A DNA stretch of 64,000 nucleotides from Marinifilum flexuosum. Lineage in GTDB: Bacteria > Bacteroidota > Bacteroidia > Bacteroidales > Marinifilaceae. Numbering within the stretch: the first letter of the stretch is position 1; each line of letters begins with the position of its first letter. The stretch lies in NCBI RefSeq assembly GCF_003610555.1, contig NZ_RAPQ01000008.1, positions 488,490 to 552,489 of the forward strand, given 5' to 3'. A program made the position numbers and the translations under genes. The notes beneath the pieces are model-generated. The model was not told the DNA's origin and ran no database searches. It saw only the letters and a list, made by a program, of their open reading frames with translations. Below are positions 17,841 through 27,520 of this stretch, one piece after another.

Positions 17841-18773
17841 TTACTTTTGATTGCTTGATTTAAATAGAATTTCTTTCTCCTCTTTGCTTAAGCTATCATA
17901 TCCCGATTTAGCAATTTTATCTAAAATTCGGTTTAATTCTTCCTGATTTACTTTCTTAGATTTATTGTATTCTTCATCAGACATCTTGCGAGTGTTCTTA
18001 TAGCTCACTTTCATTTTCTTTTTTCTTCTAAATAAATTGAAGAAAGAATCTATCAAAGAATTAAAGCCACTTGAAATGTCTTTGCCTTTACGCAATTGAG
18101 ATATAAACAGCCAACCATAAAAAGCACCACCTAAATGGGCTATATGTCCACCAATATTCACACTTTCTGATAGGTATAGTAAATCCGTTACAATAAAGAA
18201 CAATGCAACGTATTTAATTTTCACAGGACCTATAAATATTAAATGAATGGTATGGTTTGGAGCATATACAACCACAGCAAATACAACTGCCATTACCGAT
18301 GCAGAAGCTCCTAGTGCATATGCAATAAACTTAGCATCTTGTAGTGCGGGAAATAGGTTGTAGGAGAAAATATAGATTGCTGCCCCTGTTAATCCACCAA
18401 TAAGGTAAACACTTAATAGTTTTTTTTGATCGAGATAGGTCAGGAATATTCTACCAAACCAGAAAAACCATAACATGTTCATTAAAATATGCAAAAACTC
18501 AGTATGTAGAAACATATAAGTAAATACTGACCAAGGTTGTCTGATTAATGTTTCAGGATAAGCAGGAACCATTAATTGGCGAACAATTACATCATCGATA
18601 GTAGAGCCTGTTAGCATGCCAACGATCTGCACAAGTTTTATAACAAGAAATAAGCCCAGGTTAATGTAAATTAACTTGGTAAGATTGCTTCCTTCTTTAA
18701 AGGAACTCTTTATTCCTTCCCAAATGTTTTGATGGGAATAGCTCTGATATGGATTGTTAAAGTTCATGTTCAT
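17841..18773 (-). CDS. Rhomboid intramembrane serine protease (copy B)
   Basis: 310 residues from the ATG at 18773 (the frame extends two codons to a TTG). A six-helix rhomboid core shows HILMNMLWFFWFGR, the Ser region LGASASVMAV (GASA where GxSG is usual) and the His helix HIAHLGGAFYGW. A soluble C-terminal tail (about 230-310) ends in a helical EELNRILDKIAKSGYDSLSKEEKE motif frequent in Bacteroidetes rhomboids. It probably cleaves membrane proteins in the plane of the inner membrane. It sits 49 bp downstream of copy A. Confidence 0.87.
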   Translation of the reverse strand: MNMNFNNPYQSYSHQNIWEGIKSSFKEGSNLTKLIYINLGLFLVIKLVQIVGMLTGSTIDDVIVRQLMVPAYPETLIRQPWSVFTYMFLHTEFLHILMNMLWFFWFGRIFLTYLDQKKLLSVYLIGGLTGAAIYIFSYNLFPALQDAKFIAYALGASASVMAVVFAVVVYAPNHTIHLIFIGPVKIKYVALFFIVTDLLYLSESVNIGGHIAHLGGAFYGWLFISQLRKGKDISSGFNSLIDSFFNLFRRKKKMKVSYKNTRKMSDEEYNKSKKVNQEELNRILDKIAKSGYDSLSKEEKEILFKSSNQK

Positions 18774-18828
18774 AATCAAACTTCATTATCGATATAAACT
18801 TCCTTACTTAATTTTTATTGTAAGCAAT

Positions 18829-19650
18829 TTAATAAAAACGCTTCGAATTTTTTTGCCAATATTTAATTAGAATAAAGCCAAATATCATACCTCCCAAGTG
18901 TGCAAAATGTGCAATATTATCGGTCGGGTTATTTTGAATAGCCATGTACAATTCAATAGCTCCATAGCCAATTACAAAATATTTTGCTTTAATCGGAATA
19001 GGAGGGAATATTAACATCAATTCTGTATTTGGGAATAACATACCAAAGGCCAAAAGAATTCCAAAAACAGCACCTGAAGCTCCAACAGTAGGAACATTTA
19101 TGCTTCCTTCTAACATTCTTTTTGCAAGGTCGATTGCTTGACTTGTAGTATTTGCATCGTTTGGATATTCTGCCCATTGATTGATGAAGTCATGCACCCA
19201 AGGTCTTACTGGTCCAACATGTTCACGTACAAATTGAGACAGTAAATCAGGAGATGGTGTATTTACAAATGCATCTAATGCATTCTTCATCGACATGTAA
19301 TCAAACCAATTTACCAAGGTGTGGAGTAATGCAGCTCCAATTCCTGTAATTAGGTAGTAAGTTAAAAATCTTTTTGGTCCCCATACACTCTCCAATACAC
19401 GTCCGAACATGAATAAAGCAAACATGTTAAAAAAGATATGACCAATTCCTCCATGCATAAACATGTGGGTGATGAATTGATGCGGCCTGAAGTATTCTGA
19501 CTTGAAGAAGTGTAAGGCCAAAATACGATCTATGTCAAAGCCAAATTTGCTACCAACTACAGAAGCGCCAAGAAATACGATCACATTTATGATCAAAAGA
19601 TTTTTAACCACTGGAGGTAAATTTAACAGTGGAGGTCTATAGTTTGTCAT
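18829..19650 (-). CDS. Rhomboid intramembrane serine protease (copy A)
   Basis: 273 residues. It has a canonical GASGAVFG catalytic Ser motif, HIFFNMFALFMFGR in helix 2 and HFAHLGGMIFGF for the catalytic His. An unusually long loop of about 70 residues (from about 115, DYMSMKNALDAFVNTPSPD...) separates helix 3 from the Ser helix. It is paired with copy B downstream and lies 125 bp from mutL. Confidence 0.9.
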   Translation of the reverse strand: MTNYRPPLLNLPPVVKNLLIINVIVFLGASVVGSKFGFDIDRILALHFFKSEYFRPHQFITHMFMHGGIGHIFFNMFALFMFGRVLESVWGPKRFLTYYLITGIGAALLHTLVNWFDYMSMKNALDAFVNTPSPDLLSQFVREHVGPVRPWVHDFINQWAEYPNDANTTSQAIDLAKRMLEGSINVPTVGASGAVFGILLAFGMLFPNTELMLIFPPIPIKAKYFVIGYGAIELYMAIQNNPTDNIAHFAHLGGMIFGFILIKYWQKNSKRFY

Positions 19651-19775
19651 TCGATATGCTTTTAAAATTCAGTTGAAGTCTAACAATAGTCAGACCAATT
19701 TAAAATTACAGGCTTAGGCTCATAATTGCAAGACAGTTTGTCAGGCTAAAAGCCTTGTTTGTAGAATTTCTACTC

Positions 19776-21755
19776 TTATTTAAAGCGATTTTCCAATTCT
19801 TGTGTTTCCAAAACTGAAATTACTGGCTTTCCATCGGGTGTAAAGTTGGGAACATTACAAGCAAAAAGCTGATCGATAATCGAGCTCATCTCTTCGTTGG
19901 TAAGCGATTTTCCATAATTTACAGCTGAAGCTTTAGCCAATGATTTTGCCAAATTCTCTCTCACTTTCAGTTTTACATCGAGCTGATTGGTTTTATAGTT
20001 CGCCAACAGGTTTTCCAATAATTCTTTTGGATCACAATTCTGAATATCGGCTGGAGTTCCATTAATCACGAAAGTTTTCTTTCCAAATTCTCTAATGTCA
20101 AATCCCAAAGCTTTTACATCTTCTAAAATCACTTGTAAAAGAGTGTAATCAGAAGCATTTAGCTCTATGGTTTGAGGAAACAAGGTTTGTTGTGCAATAC
20201 CCTGTTGATTTTCCAGGGAACTTATGAACTTTTCAAATAAAATTCTTTCATGCGCCTTTCTCTGGTCGATAATCATTAAACCAGATCGGATAGGTGTTAA
20301 GATATATTTGTTTTTCAGTTGGAAAAAATTCTTTGTCTTCTGAGGTTGATCTACAGCCTGAAGTTTTGGTTGTTGAGGCATTGGTTTTTCAGGGGCCTGG
20401 AAATAGTCAGGAATATTTTCCCTGTCGATTACTGGCTGCTTTTCAACAACTTCTTCTTTAGGGGTTTGATCTTCGTATAATTTTTCCCAATCGTCAGGAA
20501 TTTGCTTTTTGGGAGCTCTGCTTACAGAAGGCTCAGGACTTTTAGCTTTGAATTCCTGGAAAAATGGATTTGACTCGATGGAACTTGCCGATTGTTCGAA
20601 AGGATTGTAACTCTTTTCTGAATCAAAAGGATTGTAGTTCGATTCTGCTTCAAAAGGATTAAACTCAGGATTAACCTTAATCAATGGAGCTTCCACTTCG
20701 GTGCTTTCATCAGCAACAGGAATTTCCAGACTTGTATCCTCATCAAAATCGATAGAAGGAACAATATTGAATTTTCCCAATGCTTCACGAATTGAAGCTT
20801 GAATAATTTGATATATGGCTCTTTCATCCTCAAACTTTATTTCCGTTTTGGTAGGATGAATGTTGATATCGATAATTTTAGGATCTACCTCGAAAAAGAT
20901 AAAATACGGAGGAATGGTTTCAGGAGGCAAAATTTTATCGTAAGCCTGAATAACAGCCTTGTAGAAATAAGGATGTCGCATGAAACGATTGTTTACGAAA
21001 AAGAATTGTTCTCCGGTATTTTTCTTTGCATTTTTGGGTTTCCCAATAAATCCGGTAAGGTTTACAATACTTGTATCGGTATTAATGCTGATTAAGCGGG
21101 AATTCATGCTTTTCCCAAAAACATTAATAATTCGTTGACGAATATGCGATGCAGGAAGATTGTAAACTTCACTTTCGTTGTGAATTAATGTAAATGCAAT
21201 ATCAGGATGTGATAGAACGATCCTGTGAAATTCCGTAATAATATTTCGAAGTTCCGTTGAATTCGCTTTCAGGAATTTACGACGAGCAGGAACATTGAAA
21301 AACAGGTTTTTTACGATGAAATTACTTCCGTCGCTGCATGCTGAGGCCTCTTGAGAAACCAATTCGGAACCATCAATTACAATATGAGTACCAAGTTCAT
21401 CTTCGGTTCGTTTGGTTTTTAGTTCTACATTGGCAATAGCCGCAATGGAAGCCAGAGCTTCACCGCGAAACCCCATGGTACGAATACCAAACAAATCACC
21501 AGCTTTGCGTATTTTCGAAGTTGCATGTCTTTCAAATGCCAAACGTGCATCCGTAACCGACATACCGCACCCATTATCAATAACCTGAATTAGGGTTTTA
21601 CCTGCGTCTTTTAAATTAATTTTAATGGAACTAGCACCGGCATCTATCGCATTTTCAACAAGCTCTTTTACCACCGAAGCCGGCCTTTGTACCACCTCAC
21701 CCGCTGCAATTTGATTGGCAACGTTGTCTGGTAGTATCTGTATCAAATCTGACAT
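19776..21755 (-). CDS. mutL: DNA mismatch repair protein MutL
   Basis: 659 residues. The N-terminal GHKL ATPase shows ELVENAIDAG, DNGCGM and RGEAL. The transducer domain (about 215-330) shows VNNRFMRH and DINIHPTKTEIKF. A Pro/Glu-rich linker follows, with three NPFxxE-type repeats (about 375-405), then the C-terminal dimerisation domain. The endonuclease motif DQHAxxExxxxE appears as DQRKAHERILFE (D497-E508): the acidic residues are kept but His-Ala is Arg-Lys. It couples mismatch recognition by MutS to downstream excision. Confidence 0.95.
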   Translation of the reverse strand: MSDLIQILPDNVANQIAAGEVVQRPASVVKELVENAIDAGASSIKINLKDAGKTLIQVIDNGCGMSVTDARLAFERHATSKIRKAGDLFGIRTMGFRGEALASIAAIANVELKTKRTEDELGTHIVIDGSELVSQEASACSDGSNFIVKNLFFNVPARRKFLKANSTELRNIITEFHRIVLSHPDIAFTLIHNESEVYNLPASHIRQRIINVFGKSMNSRLISINTDTSIVNLTGFIGKPKNAKKNTGEQFFFVNNRFMRHPYFYKAVIQAYDKILPPETIPPYFIFFEVDPKIIDINIHPTKTEIKFEDERAIYQIIQASIREALGKFNIVPSIDFDEDTSLEIPVADESTEVEAPLIKVNPEFNPFEAESNYNPFDSEKSYNPFEQSASSIESNPFFQEFKAKSPEPSVSRAPKKQIPDDWEKLYEDQTPKEEVVEKQPVIDRENIPDYFQAPEKPMPQQPKLQAVDQPQKTKNFFQLKNKYILTPIRSGLMIIDQRKAHERILFEKFISSLENQQGIAQQTLFPQTIELNASDYTLLQVILEDVKALGFDIREFGKKTFVINGTPADIQNCDPKELLENLLANYKTNQLDVKLKVRENLAKSLAKASAVNYGKSLTNEEMSSIIDQLFACNVPNFTPDGKPVISVLETQELENRFK

Positions 21756-21776
21756 ATATTAGTTTGAAATTTGACG

Positions 21777-22127
21777 TTAGCGATTAGATTTTAAACTCTC
21801 CATACCACCAATAATCCTTTCTATCAACTCATCCCAACCAAAAACATATACATAGGCTGCAACGGCAAGAATCACAAAGATGATTATTAATCGAACATTT
21901 GATTTTTGTCTTGTACCTCTTGCATCAGAATATTTATGGCGCAATTCACTTTTCATTCTCCCCTTTATATTGGGAATGTACTGTCCATTTTCATCCTTAA
22001 TTCCAAGTTCCGATTTAACTCTTCGTTCACGCTCTTCTCTTTCTTCCTTGGCAGGGTCCCAATAACGAGGCTGTAAATTAAATCTCTTATGTTGAGGTTT
22101 TTTAAAGAAACCGCTAGTAAATCCCAT
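21777..22127 (-). CDS. Small protein with C-terminal membrane helix, unknown function
   Basis: 116 residues. A basic and acidic soluble part (FNLQPRYWDPAKEEREERERRVKSELGI) ends in one membrane helix (about 79-98) and a short tail. It lies 21 bp upstream of mutL and is probably the first gene of the leftward cluster. Similar small proteins precede mutL in other Bacteroidetes as far as I recall, but no role is known. Confidence 0.75.
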   Translation of the reverse strand: MGFTSGFFKKPQHKRFNLQPRYWDPAKEEREERERRVKSELGIKDENGQYIPNIKGRMKSELRHKYSDARGTRQKSNVRLIIIFVILAVAAYVYVFGWDELIERIIGGMESLKSNR

Positions 22128-22312
22128 AATAAGTTGTTTTATACCTTTTTGTTAATAAGTGGTATAGGTGATTGTTATTCTTCTCTCAACAAAATAAATT
22201 TCCTTATTCATTGTTGTTTAAAGAGACCTACAAATATACCTATAAAATCTGAATTTGCTCTGATAATTCACAAGGATCAATAGGTTAAAAAATGTAAAAT
22301 ATCGGTTCTGAA

Positions 22313-23116
22313 TTAGTTGAGTTTTGCTCCGCACTCGCTGCAATATTTTGCATCATGATTATGTCCTTCCGACAAACACTCTGGGCAAACCTGAGTTGAG
22401 GTTTCTTTGGTATTGTGCTTGGTAAGTTCAGCGGTTACAATCCCTGTTGGAACTGCAATAATTGCGTAACCAATAATCATTACCATACTTGCTAAAAACT
22501 GTCCCAGCGAGGTAACAGGCGAGATATCACCGTAGCCAACCGTGGTTAGAGTAACTACGGCCCAATAAATGCCACGGGGAATGCTGGTAAAACCATGTTC
22601 GGCTCCCTCTACCAAATACATTACCGTACCAATAATGATCACTAGTGTCAATACACCAAATAAGAAAACGGATATTTTATAGCGACTTTCTCTTAAAGCT
22701 CGAATGATAATTGCACTTTCTTTCAAATATCGATTTAGTTTTAAAATTCTGAAAATCCTAAGCAGTCGAAGAGCACGAATTACCATTAAACCTTGTGTGC
22801 CAGCAAAGAACAGTGCCAAATAACTTGGTAATACCGACAATAGATCAATAACACCATAAAAGCTAAAAATATATTTTCGCGGGTGTCTTACAATCCAGAT
22901 TCTGATAATGTATTCCAAACTAAAAATAATGGTAATGATCCATTCTGCGATTTTTAAAAAATCATGATACTTGTTTTCGATAGATGGAACACTCTCCAAC
23001 ATTACAAACAGAATACTAAGCAGAATAACGATTAGTAAGGCAAGATCGAAAAACTTTCCTATTCTGGTATCGGCCTCAAAAATTACTTCGTAAAGTCTCT
23101 GTTTTATTGGTAGCAT
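22313..23116 (-). CDS. Voltage-sensor-type potassium channel with C-terminal zinc ribbon
   Basis: 267 residues. Six membrane segments, an Arg-rich S4 (112-132, RALRLLRIFRILKLNRYLK) and the selectivity filter TVGYGD (192-197) define an ion_trans/Kv-like K+ channel. After S6 the tail carries CPEC (244-247) and CSEC (259-262), a predicted zinc-ribbon knuckle not usual in Kv channels of this length. It is a single gene, divergent from gmhA. Confidence 0.9.
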   Translation of the reverse strand: MLPIKQRLYEVIFEADTRIGKFFDLALLIVILLSILFVMLESVPSIENKYHDFLKIAEWIITIIFSLEYIIRIWIVRHPRKYIFSFYGVIDLLSVLPSYLALFFAGTQGLMVIRALRLLRIFRILKLNRYLKESAIIIRALRESRYKISVFLFGVLTLVIIIGTVMYLVEGAEHGFTSIPRGIYWAVVTLTTVGYGDISPVTSLGQFLASMVMIIGYAIIAVPTGIVTAELTKHNTKETSTQVCPECLSEGHNHDAKYCSECGAKLN

Positions 23117-23239
23117 GTATTAAACTTTGGATTTATTAGTAAACTTAGAAATAAAACTTGAAAAGTCCATTTTTAATTTATAACTCATTATTCTTAATTA
23201 CTCGCTGCGTTTCGTATTTTTGGTAAAAATTTAAAAAAC

Positions 23240-23815
23240 ATGATCATAAACGATATAAAGCAAAGTTTTCTTGATTCTCAGACAGTTTTAAATGAGTTTT
23301 TGGCAAAGGAAGAGAACTTTACAGCCATAGAAAAAGCAGGGGAAGCCATGGCAGAAACCATTCAAAATGGAGGCAAAGTAATTTCTTGTGGCAATGGTGG
23401 ATCAATGTGTGATGCCATGCATTTTGCTGAAGAATTAACAGGTCGATTTCGCGATGAACGCCCAGGGATGGCAGCTGTTTCGATTTCTGATCCTAGTCAT
23501 ATTACCTGTGTTGGCAATGATTATGGTTTCGATTATATTTTTTCCAGATATGTAGAAGCCATGGGACAAAAAGGAGATGTTTTACTTGGAATAAGTACTT
23601 CAGGAAACTCTGCTAATGTGATAAACGCGATTAAATCTGCCAAAGAAAAAGGAATGACTGTTGTTGGATTAACCGGTAAAACAGGTGGTAAAATGGCCGA
23701 AATGTGTGATGTAGAAATTAGAGTGCCTTGGAATGAATACTCTGATAGGGTTCAGGAAATTCACATTAAAGCAATTCATTGCTTGATTCAGTATATTGAA
23801 GCGAAGATGAAATAA
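23240..23815 (+). CDS. gmhA: D-sedoheptulose 7-phosphate isomerase
   Basis: 191 residues, the normal length. The SIS-domain landmarks are [22 protein letters not shown] (49-70), [11 protein letters not shown] and the C-terminal helix with [11 protein letters not shown]. It converts sedoheptulose-7-P to D-glycero-manno-heptose-7-P, the first step of the ADP-heptose pathway for LPS core. It stands alone with its own terminator, away from other heptose genes in this window. Confidence 0.93.
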   Translation: MIINDIKQSFLDSQTVLNEFLAKEENFTAIEKAGEAMAETIQNGGKVISCGNGGSMCDAMHFAEELTGRFRDERPGMAAVSISDPSHITCVGNDYGFDYIFSRYVEAMGQKGDVLLGISTSGNSANVINAIKSAKEKGMTVVGLTGKTGGKMAEMCDVEIRVPWNEYSDRVQEIHIKAIHCLIQYIEAKMK

Positions 23816-23836
23816 GAGAAAAATTAAAAATATTTG

Positions 23837-23868
23837 AAGCTGTAGCAGATTTCTGTTGCAGCTTTTTT
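23837..23868 (+). terminator. Intrinsic terminator of gmhA
   Basis: A 13-bp stem with two G-U pairs (AAGCTGTAGCAGA / TCTGTTGCAGCTT) is followed by a run of six T ending at about 23867, starting 22 bp after the stop codon. Confidence 0.85.
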
Positions 23869-24068
23869 AATTTATACAATCTTCGTACTAGAATAAGCAG
23901 TTTTAGTCAGGAAGATCAAGGGTGTCTTTACTTATTGTATTGATTTTAAACTTATGAATTCATTAATATTCAATGCTATTTTAAATATTTCATTTTGAAT
24001 TATGTTTTGATGGATTGTGGATTATTGTTATATTCATAGAATCATTCTATATATAAGATAATCAAACT

Positions 24069-25607
24069 ATGCTTGTTAAGACTTATGGAAGTGCCGTATA
24101 CGGCATTCATGCCACCACAATTACCATTGAGGTAAATGTTTTTCCGGGTGTGCGCTTCTCTCTTGTAGGATTACCGGATAATGCTGTGAAGGAAAGTCAG
24201 CAACGAATCGATTCTGCTTTGCGCGAAGTAGGCTATAAAATTCCAGGGAAGAAAATCATAATCAATATGGCTCCTGCCGATATTCGAAAAGAAGGTTCGG
24301 CTTATGATTTGCCACTTGCCATTGGAATTTTGACTGCGACGGAACAAATCTCCTGCGATAAACTGGAGAAGTTTGTGATTATGGGCGAATTGTCGCTTGA
24401 TGGTAGTTTGGTGCCCATAAAAGGAGTGTTGCCCATGGCTATTCAGGCGAGAGAGGAAGGCTTCGAAGGCTTGATTCTCCCAAAAGCCAATGCTCGCGAA
24501 GCTGCCGTTGTAAACAAGTTGAAAATATATGGAGCCGATAATATAAGCGAGGTAATTGGCTTTTTGAAAGGGGATGCAGAAATAAAACCTACCGAGGTTG
24601 ATACAAGAGCAGAGTTTTATGCCCATCTGAATAAGTTTCCTCACGATTTTGCCGATGTAAAAGGGCAGGAGAATGTGAAAAGAGCTTTGGAGATTGCTGC
24701 AGCCGGAGGTCACAACATTATCATGATTGGCCCACCAGGTGCAGGAAAAACCATGTTGGCAAAACGTATTCCAGGCATTCTGCCACCGCTTAGTTTGCAG
24801 GAGGCATTGGAAACAACCAAAATACATTCCGTAGCAGGAACTTTAGAGAAGGACAGTTCGTTAATTACTCAGCGTCCGTTTCGTTCTCCGCACCATACCA
24901 TATCGGATGTTGCATTAGTTGGTGGAGGAACTTATCCGCAGCCCGGAGAAATTTCTCTTTCGCACAATGGTGTGTTGTTTTTAGATGAGTTGCCCGAGTT
25001 CAAGCGAACCGTTTTAGAGGTAATGCGTCAACCTTTAGAGGACCGAAGCATTACCATATCGCGAGCCAAGTTCACGGTAGATTACCCGGCAAGTACCATG
25101 CTGATATCTTCCATGAACCCATGCCCTTGTGGATATTACAATCATCCCGAGAAAGATTGTTTGTGTGCACCGGGAATGGTACAAAAATACCTGAGTAAAA
25201 TTAGTGGTCCGTTATTGGACCGAATAGACATTCATATTGAAGTGGTTCCCGTTACTTTCGACAAGATATCGGATACCCAGTTGTCGGAAAAAAGTGAAGA
25301 GATAAGAGCAAGGGTAGAACATGCCCGACAAATTCAGGAAGAGCGATTTAAAGAGGAGGAGGGCATGCATTGCAATGCGCAAATGAGCTCCAAACTGTTG
25401 CGAAAGTATTGCCAGCCTGATGAAGCTGGTAATGCTTTGTTGAAAACCGCCATGGAGAAAGTGGGATTATCGGCTCGTGCTTACGACAGAATCTTGAAAG
25501 TTTCGAGAACCATAGCTGACCTGGCTGGTTCGGAAAACATAGAAAGCGATCATTTGGCCGAAGCCATTCAGTACAGAAGCCTGGACCGTGATGGATGGGG
25601 AGGGTGA
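24069..25607 (+). CDS. YifB/ComM family Mg-chelatase-like AAA+ ATPase
   Basis: 512 residues. An N-terminal ChlI-like domain ([18 protein letters not shown]) precedes the AAA+ module: Walker A GPPGAGKT (221-228), [17 protein letters not shown], Walker [11 protein letters not shown], and a Cys cluster in [17 protein letters not shown]. The C-terminal Mg-chelatase domain is helical. The Haemophilus/Vibrio homologue ComM is a branch-migration helicase in natural transformation; the same role here is inferred. Confidence 0.9.
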   Translation: MLVKTYGSAVYGIHATTITIEVNVFPGVRFSLVGLPDNAVKESQQRIDSALREVGYKIPGKKIIINMAPADIRKEGSAYDLPLAIGILTATEQISCDKLEKFVIMGELSLDGSLVPIKGVLPMAIQAREEGFEGLILPKANAREAAVVNKLKIYGADNISEVIGFLKGDAEIKPTEVDTRAEFYAHLNKFPHDFADVKGQENVKRALEIAAAGGHNIIMIGPPGAGKTMLAKRIPGILPPLSLQEALETTKIHSVAGTLEKDSSLITQRPFRSPHHTISDVALVGGGTYPQPGEISLSHNGVLFLDELPEFKRTVLEVMRQPLEDRSITISRAKFTVDYPASTMLISSMNPCPCGYYNHPEKDCLCAPGMVQKYLSKISGPLLDRIDIHIEVVPVTFDKISDTQLSEKSEEIRARVEHARQIQEERFKEEEGMHCNAQMSSKLLRKYCQPDEAGNALLKTAMEKVGLSARAYDRILKVSRTIADLAGSENIESDHLAEAIQYRSLDRDGWGG

Positions 25608-25625
25608 CAATTGGTAATGAATAAT

Positions 25626-25652
25626 GAGGGTTTCACTTGGAGTGAGGCTCTC
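25626..25652. repeat. Hairpin repeat GAGGGTYTCACT, copy 1
   Basis: GAGGGTTTCACT / AGTGAGGCTCTC forms an almost perfect stem with a short TGG loop, 18 bp after the yifB stop. It shares 24 of 27 bases with the hairpin at 26508-26534. No T-tract follows, so a dispersed palindrome is more likely than a terminator. Confidence 0.6.
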
Positions 25653-25789
25653 AATAATTGACAGCAGAAAATTCACTAAGTATTTTTATGCGGCTAAGCG
25701 AGTAATCAACTAAATGTATTGTGTTGAGATTTTTATCAAAACCCTAATGAGTAATTAAAAAGATACTAGAGTGGATGAACTAGGCAATA

Positions 25790-25945
25790 CTATCTTCGTA
25801 GTTTACCAATAAATAATATAATTGCTATCAGAAATAAAAAACCTAGATCACCTATTTTACTATGCAACCAAATAGTAATGAAAATTAGCAATGGTATCAA
25901 AATAATTGCAATTTTAATATCATTATCAATTTTCTTTTTTTTCAT
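25790..25945 (-). CDS. Small hydrophobic protein (doubtful)
   Basis: 51 residues from the ATG at 25945 (the open frame continues upstream to a TTG at 26044, giving 84). It has a basic start MKKKKIDNDIK and two membrane helices (about 12-28 and 33-47), ending GKLRR. There is no family I recognise, and no clear promoter. It may be real because it opens divergently from the Trypco2-like gene, but hydrophobic AT-rich frames of this size can arise by chance. Confidence 0.35.
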   Translation of the reverse strand: MKKKKIDNDIKIAIILIPLLIFITIWLHSKIGDLGFLFLIAIILFIGKLRR

Positions 25946-26085
25946 ACTAATTAAGGTTTTAAGATTTGTAATGTATTTAAAGGTAATGATAAATGAAATG
26001 ACAAACCATAAATAATTAGTATGATTAAGATCCAGTAATGACAAATATACTTTAGTTATTTTTGTGATAAATCAAAAATATAATT

Positions 26086-26406
26086 ATGGAATTAAAAGAT
26101 TTTATAAAGAACTCTTTAGTCGAAATTGTGAATGGAGTTAGAGAAGCTCAAGAAGCAACAAAAGAACTTGGCGCAACTGTTAGCCCTGAAATTAATAGGC
26201 GAGCGACAACTGTGTCATCTGAGAATATAAGAACTGTTGAATTTAATGTTGCAGTAACAACAACTGATGAGGCAAAAGCTGGAGCAGGGATAAAAGTTGC
26301 TAGTATTTTAAAAGTTGGTGGAGATGTTAAAGAGATCAATTCATCTGTAAGTACAATTCGTTTTGAGATACCAATAGTACTTCCTTTATGTCAAGAATTG
26401 AATTAA
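26086..26406 (+). CDS. Trypco2-like small protein
   Basis: 106 residues. The layout matches the trypsin-co-occurring domain 2: an N-terminal helix (LKDFIKNSLVEIVNGVREAQEATKEL), then a beta strand FNVAVTTT, a Gly-rich turn AGAGIKVASILKVGG and a final strand STIRFEIPIVLP. Trypco2 modules are known as small adaptor-like domains in predicted bacterial conflict systems with trypsin-like proteases. No protease or effector is beside it here. The call is by pattern recall, so moderate. Confidence 0.55.
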   Translation: MELKDFIKNSLVEIVNGVREAQEATKELGATVSPEINRRATTVSSENIRTVEFNVAVTTTDEAKAGAGIKVASILKVGGDVKEINSSVSTIRFEIPIVLPLCQELN

Positions 26407-26462
26407 CCATGATAAACTACTCCAGACATTTATAATTAAAAACAAAGCAAATATTTTCAATT

Positions 26463-26535
26463 GAGACCTCCACTTAAAGTAGAAGCCTCAAAACCACGAT
26501 TTATTCTGAGGGTCTCACTTTGAGTGAGACTCTCA
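26463..26535. repeat. Hairpin repeat GAGGGTYTCACT, copies 2 (degraded) and 3
   Basis: 26507-26535 is a long hairpin (TGAGGGTCTCACT, TTG loop, AGTGAGACTCTCA). 26463-26490 is a worn copy (GAGACCTCCACT / AGTAGAAGCCTC). With 25626-25652 there are three copies within 1 kb flanking the Trypco2-like gene. The remaining gap up to 26795 holds no supportable gene; one stop-bounded frame near 26650-26720 has no start codon. Confidence 0.55.
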
Positions 26536-26795
26536 GTTTTGTATCAGGCAATTCGCCAACTTAACCCCATAATTCTTTCATAAAACATGATATTTATCAT
26601 TAGTTTGGTATTACTGTTTTGTTTAATTTTAATATACCGATCATGAAAAGAGACAGTTGAGGAGTGTTGGGTCAAGAAAAAGTGATGTTGAAATGATGGA
26701 AGTGATTAAAGAAGGCGTGTAGAGATCGGGCATCTGTATCTGCAAGAACAATTCATAAGGATAAGTTATTAATTAATCATTTAAACCATCTAGTT

Positions 26796-27482
26796 ATGGC
26801 AACATTATTGAAAAATAGCATGTCATCGGAAACTCAAATCACTTATGCCGAAAGACATGTTCGTTTGTGTCAGCAAACCAATGGTGCTGAAAGTTTGGTA
26901 AGCAACATTCAGCCCAAAATCGAGAATCTTGAAATTCAAATCAAAAATCGAGTACAGAAAGTAAAGGCACGTTATGCGGCCTACGATGCAATTGTTCTAA
27001 AAGATAGTCTTTTAGATGATTGTATTAAAAACTTGGTGGGTAGTGTAAAGCAGTTCGATAGAAGTAATCCTGGTCGATCGGTGTTCAATCAACTTTTTCC
27101 TGATGGAAAACCATCAAACATTACCAATGCTTCCTATTCCAAAGAGGTTGAAATTGCTGAACAATTGTTATTTCGTTTACAATCTTTGGGCGAAGGGCAT
27201 GTTCTGCTATCGCATGTTGAATTGTTGAAGAATGCCATTGCTGCATCGCGAGAAGCAATTGCATTTCACAATGAGAAAAAAACCGAAGAAAAAGTGGCTG
27301 TTGCCAATGAGGAACTGGCTCAGTATGAATTGCAAAAGCAATACGAATTCAACAGTTTAGATGCAACCAAGTTGTTTGGAAAGAATTATGCCAACCGTCT
27401 GTTTCCGAAATTAACAAACGGAAAGAAAAAGGTGGCAGAGGAAGTTGTAGAAGAAGTAGAAAGTCCTGCCAATGAAGAATAG
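26796..27482 (+). CDS. Unrecognised helical protein linked to a palindromic array
   Basis: 228 residues, predicted mostly alpha-helical with heptad-like stretches (IQPKIENLEIQIKNRVQKVKARY, about 45-67; EEKVAVANEELAQYELQKQYEF, about 167-188). It has a Lys-rich region after RLFPKLTNGKKK and an acidic tail EEVVEEVESPANEE. There is no signal peptide, membrane segment or enzyme motif. I do not recognise the family. A degraded copy of its last 60 codons or so plus 3' flank lies at 29900-30070, and its stop is followed 40 bp later by a palindromic array. The gene and its 3' palindrome therefore travelled together at least once. Confidence 0.75.
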   Translation: MATLLKNSMSSETQITYAERHVRLCQQTNGAESLVSNIQPKIENLEIQIKNRVQKVKARYAAYDAIVLKDSLLDDCIKNLVGSVKQFDRSNPGRSVFNQLFPDGKPSNITNASYSKEVEIAEQLLFRLQSLGEGHVLLSHVELLKNAIAASREAIAFHNEKKTEEKVAVANEELAQYELQKQYEFNSLDATKLFGKNYANRLFPKLTNGKKKVAEEVVEEVESPANEE

Positions 27483-27520
27483 TTATTTTATGCCTAAAAA
27501 TGAGTTGTTTATATATGTTA

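Noticed and set aside
24171-24827. A 218-codon minus-strand frame opposite yifB
   Set aside because: Shadow of the AAA+ domain coding sequence; it has no family resemblance.
26640-26722. Short frame ending in EVIKEGV upstream of the helical-protein gene
   Set aside because: About 25 codons, no start codon in frame and no recognisable match.
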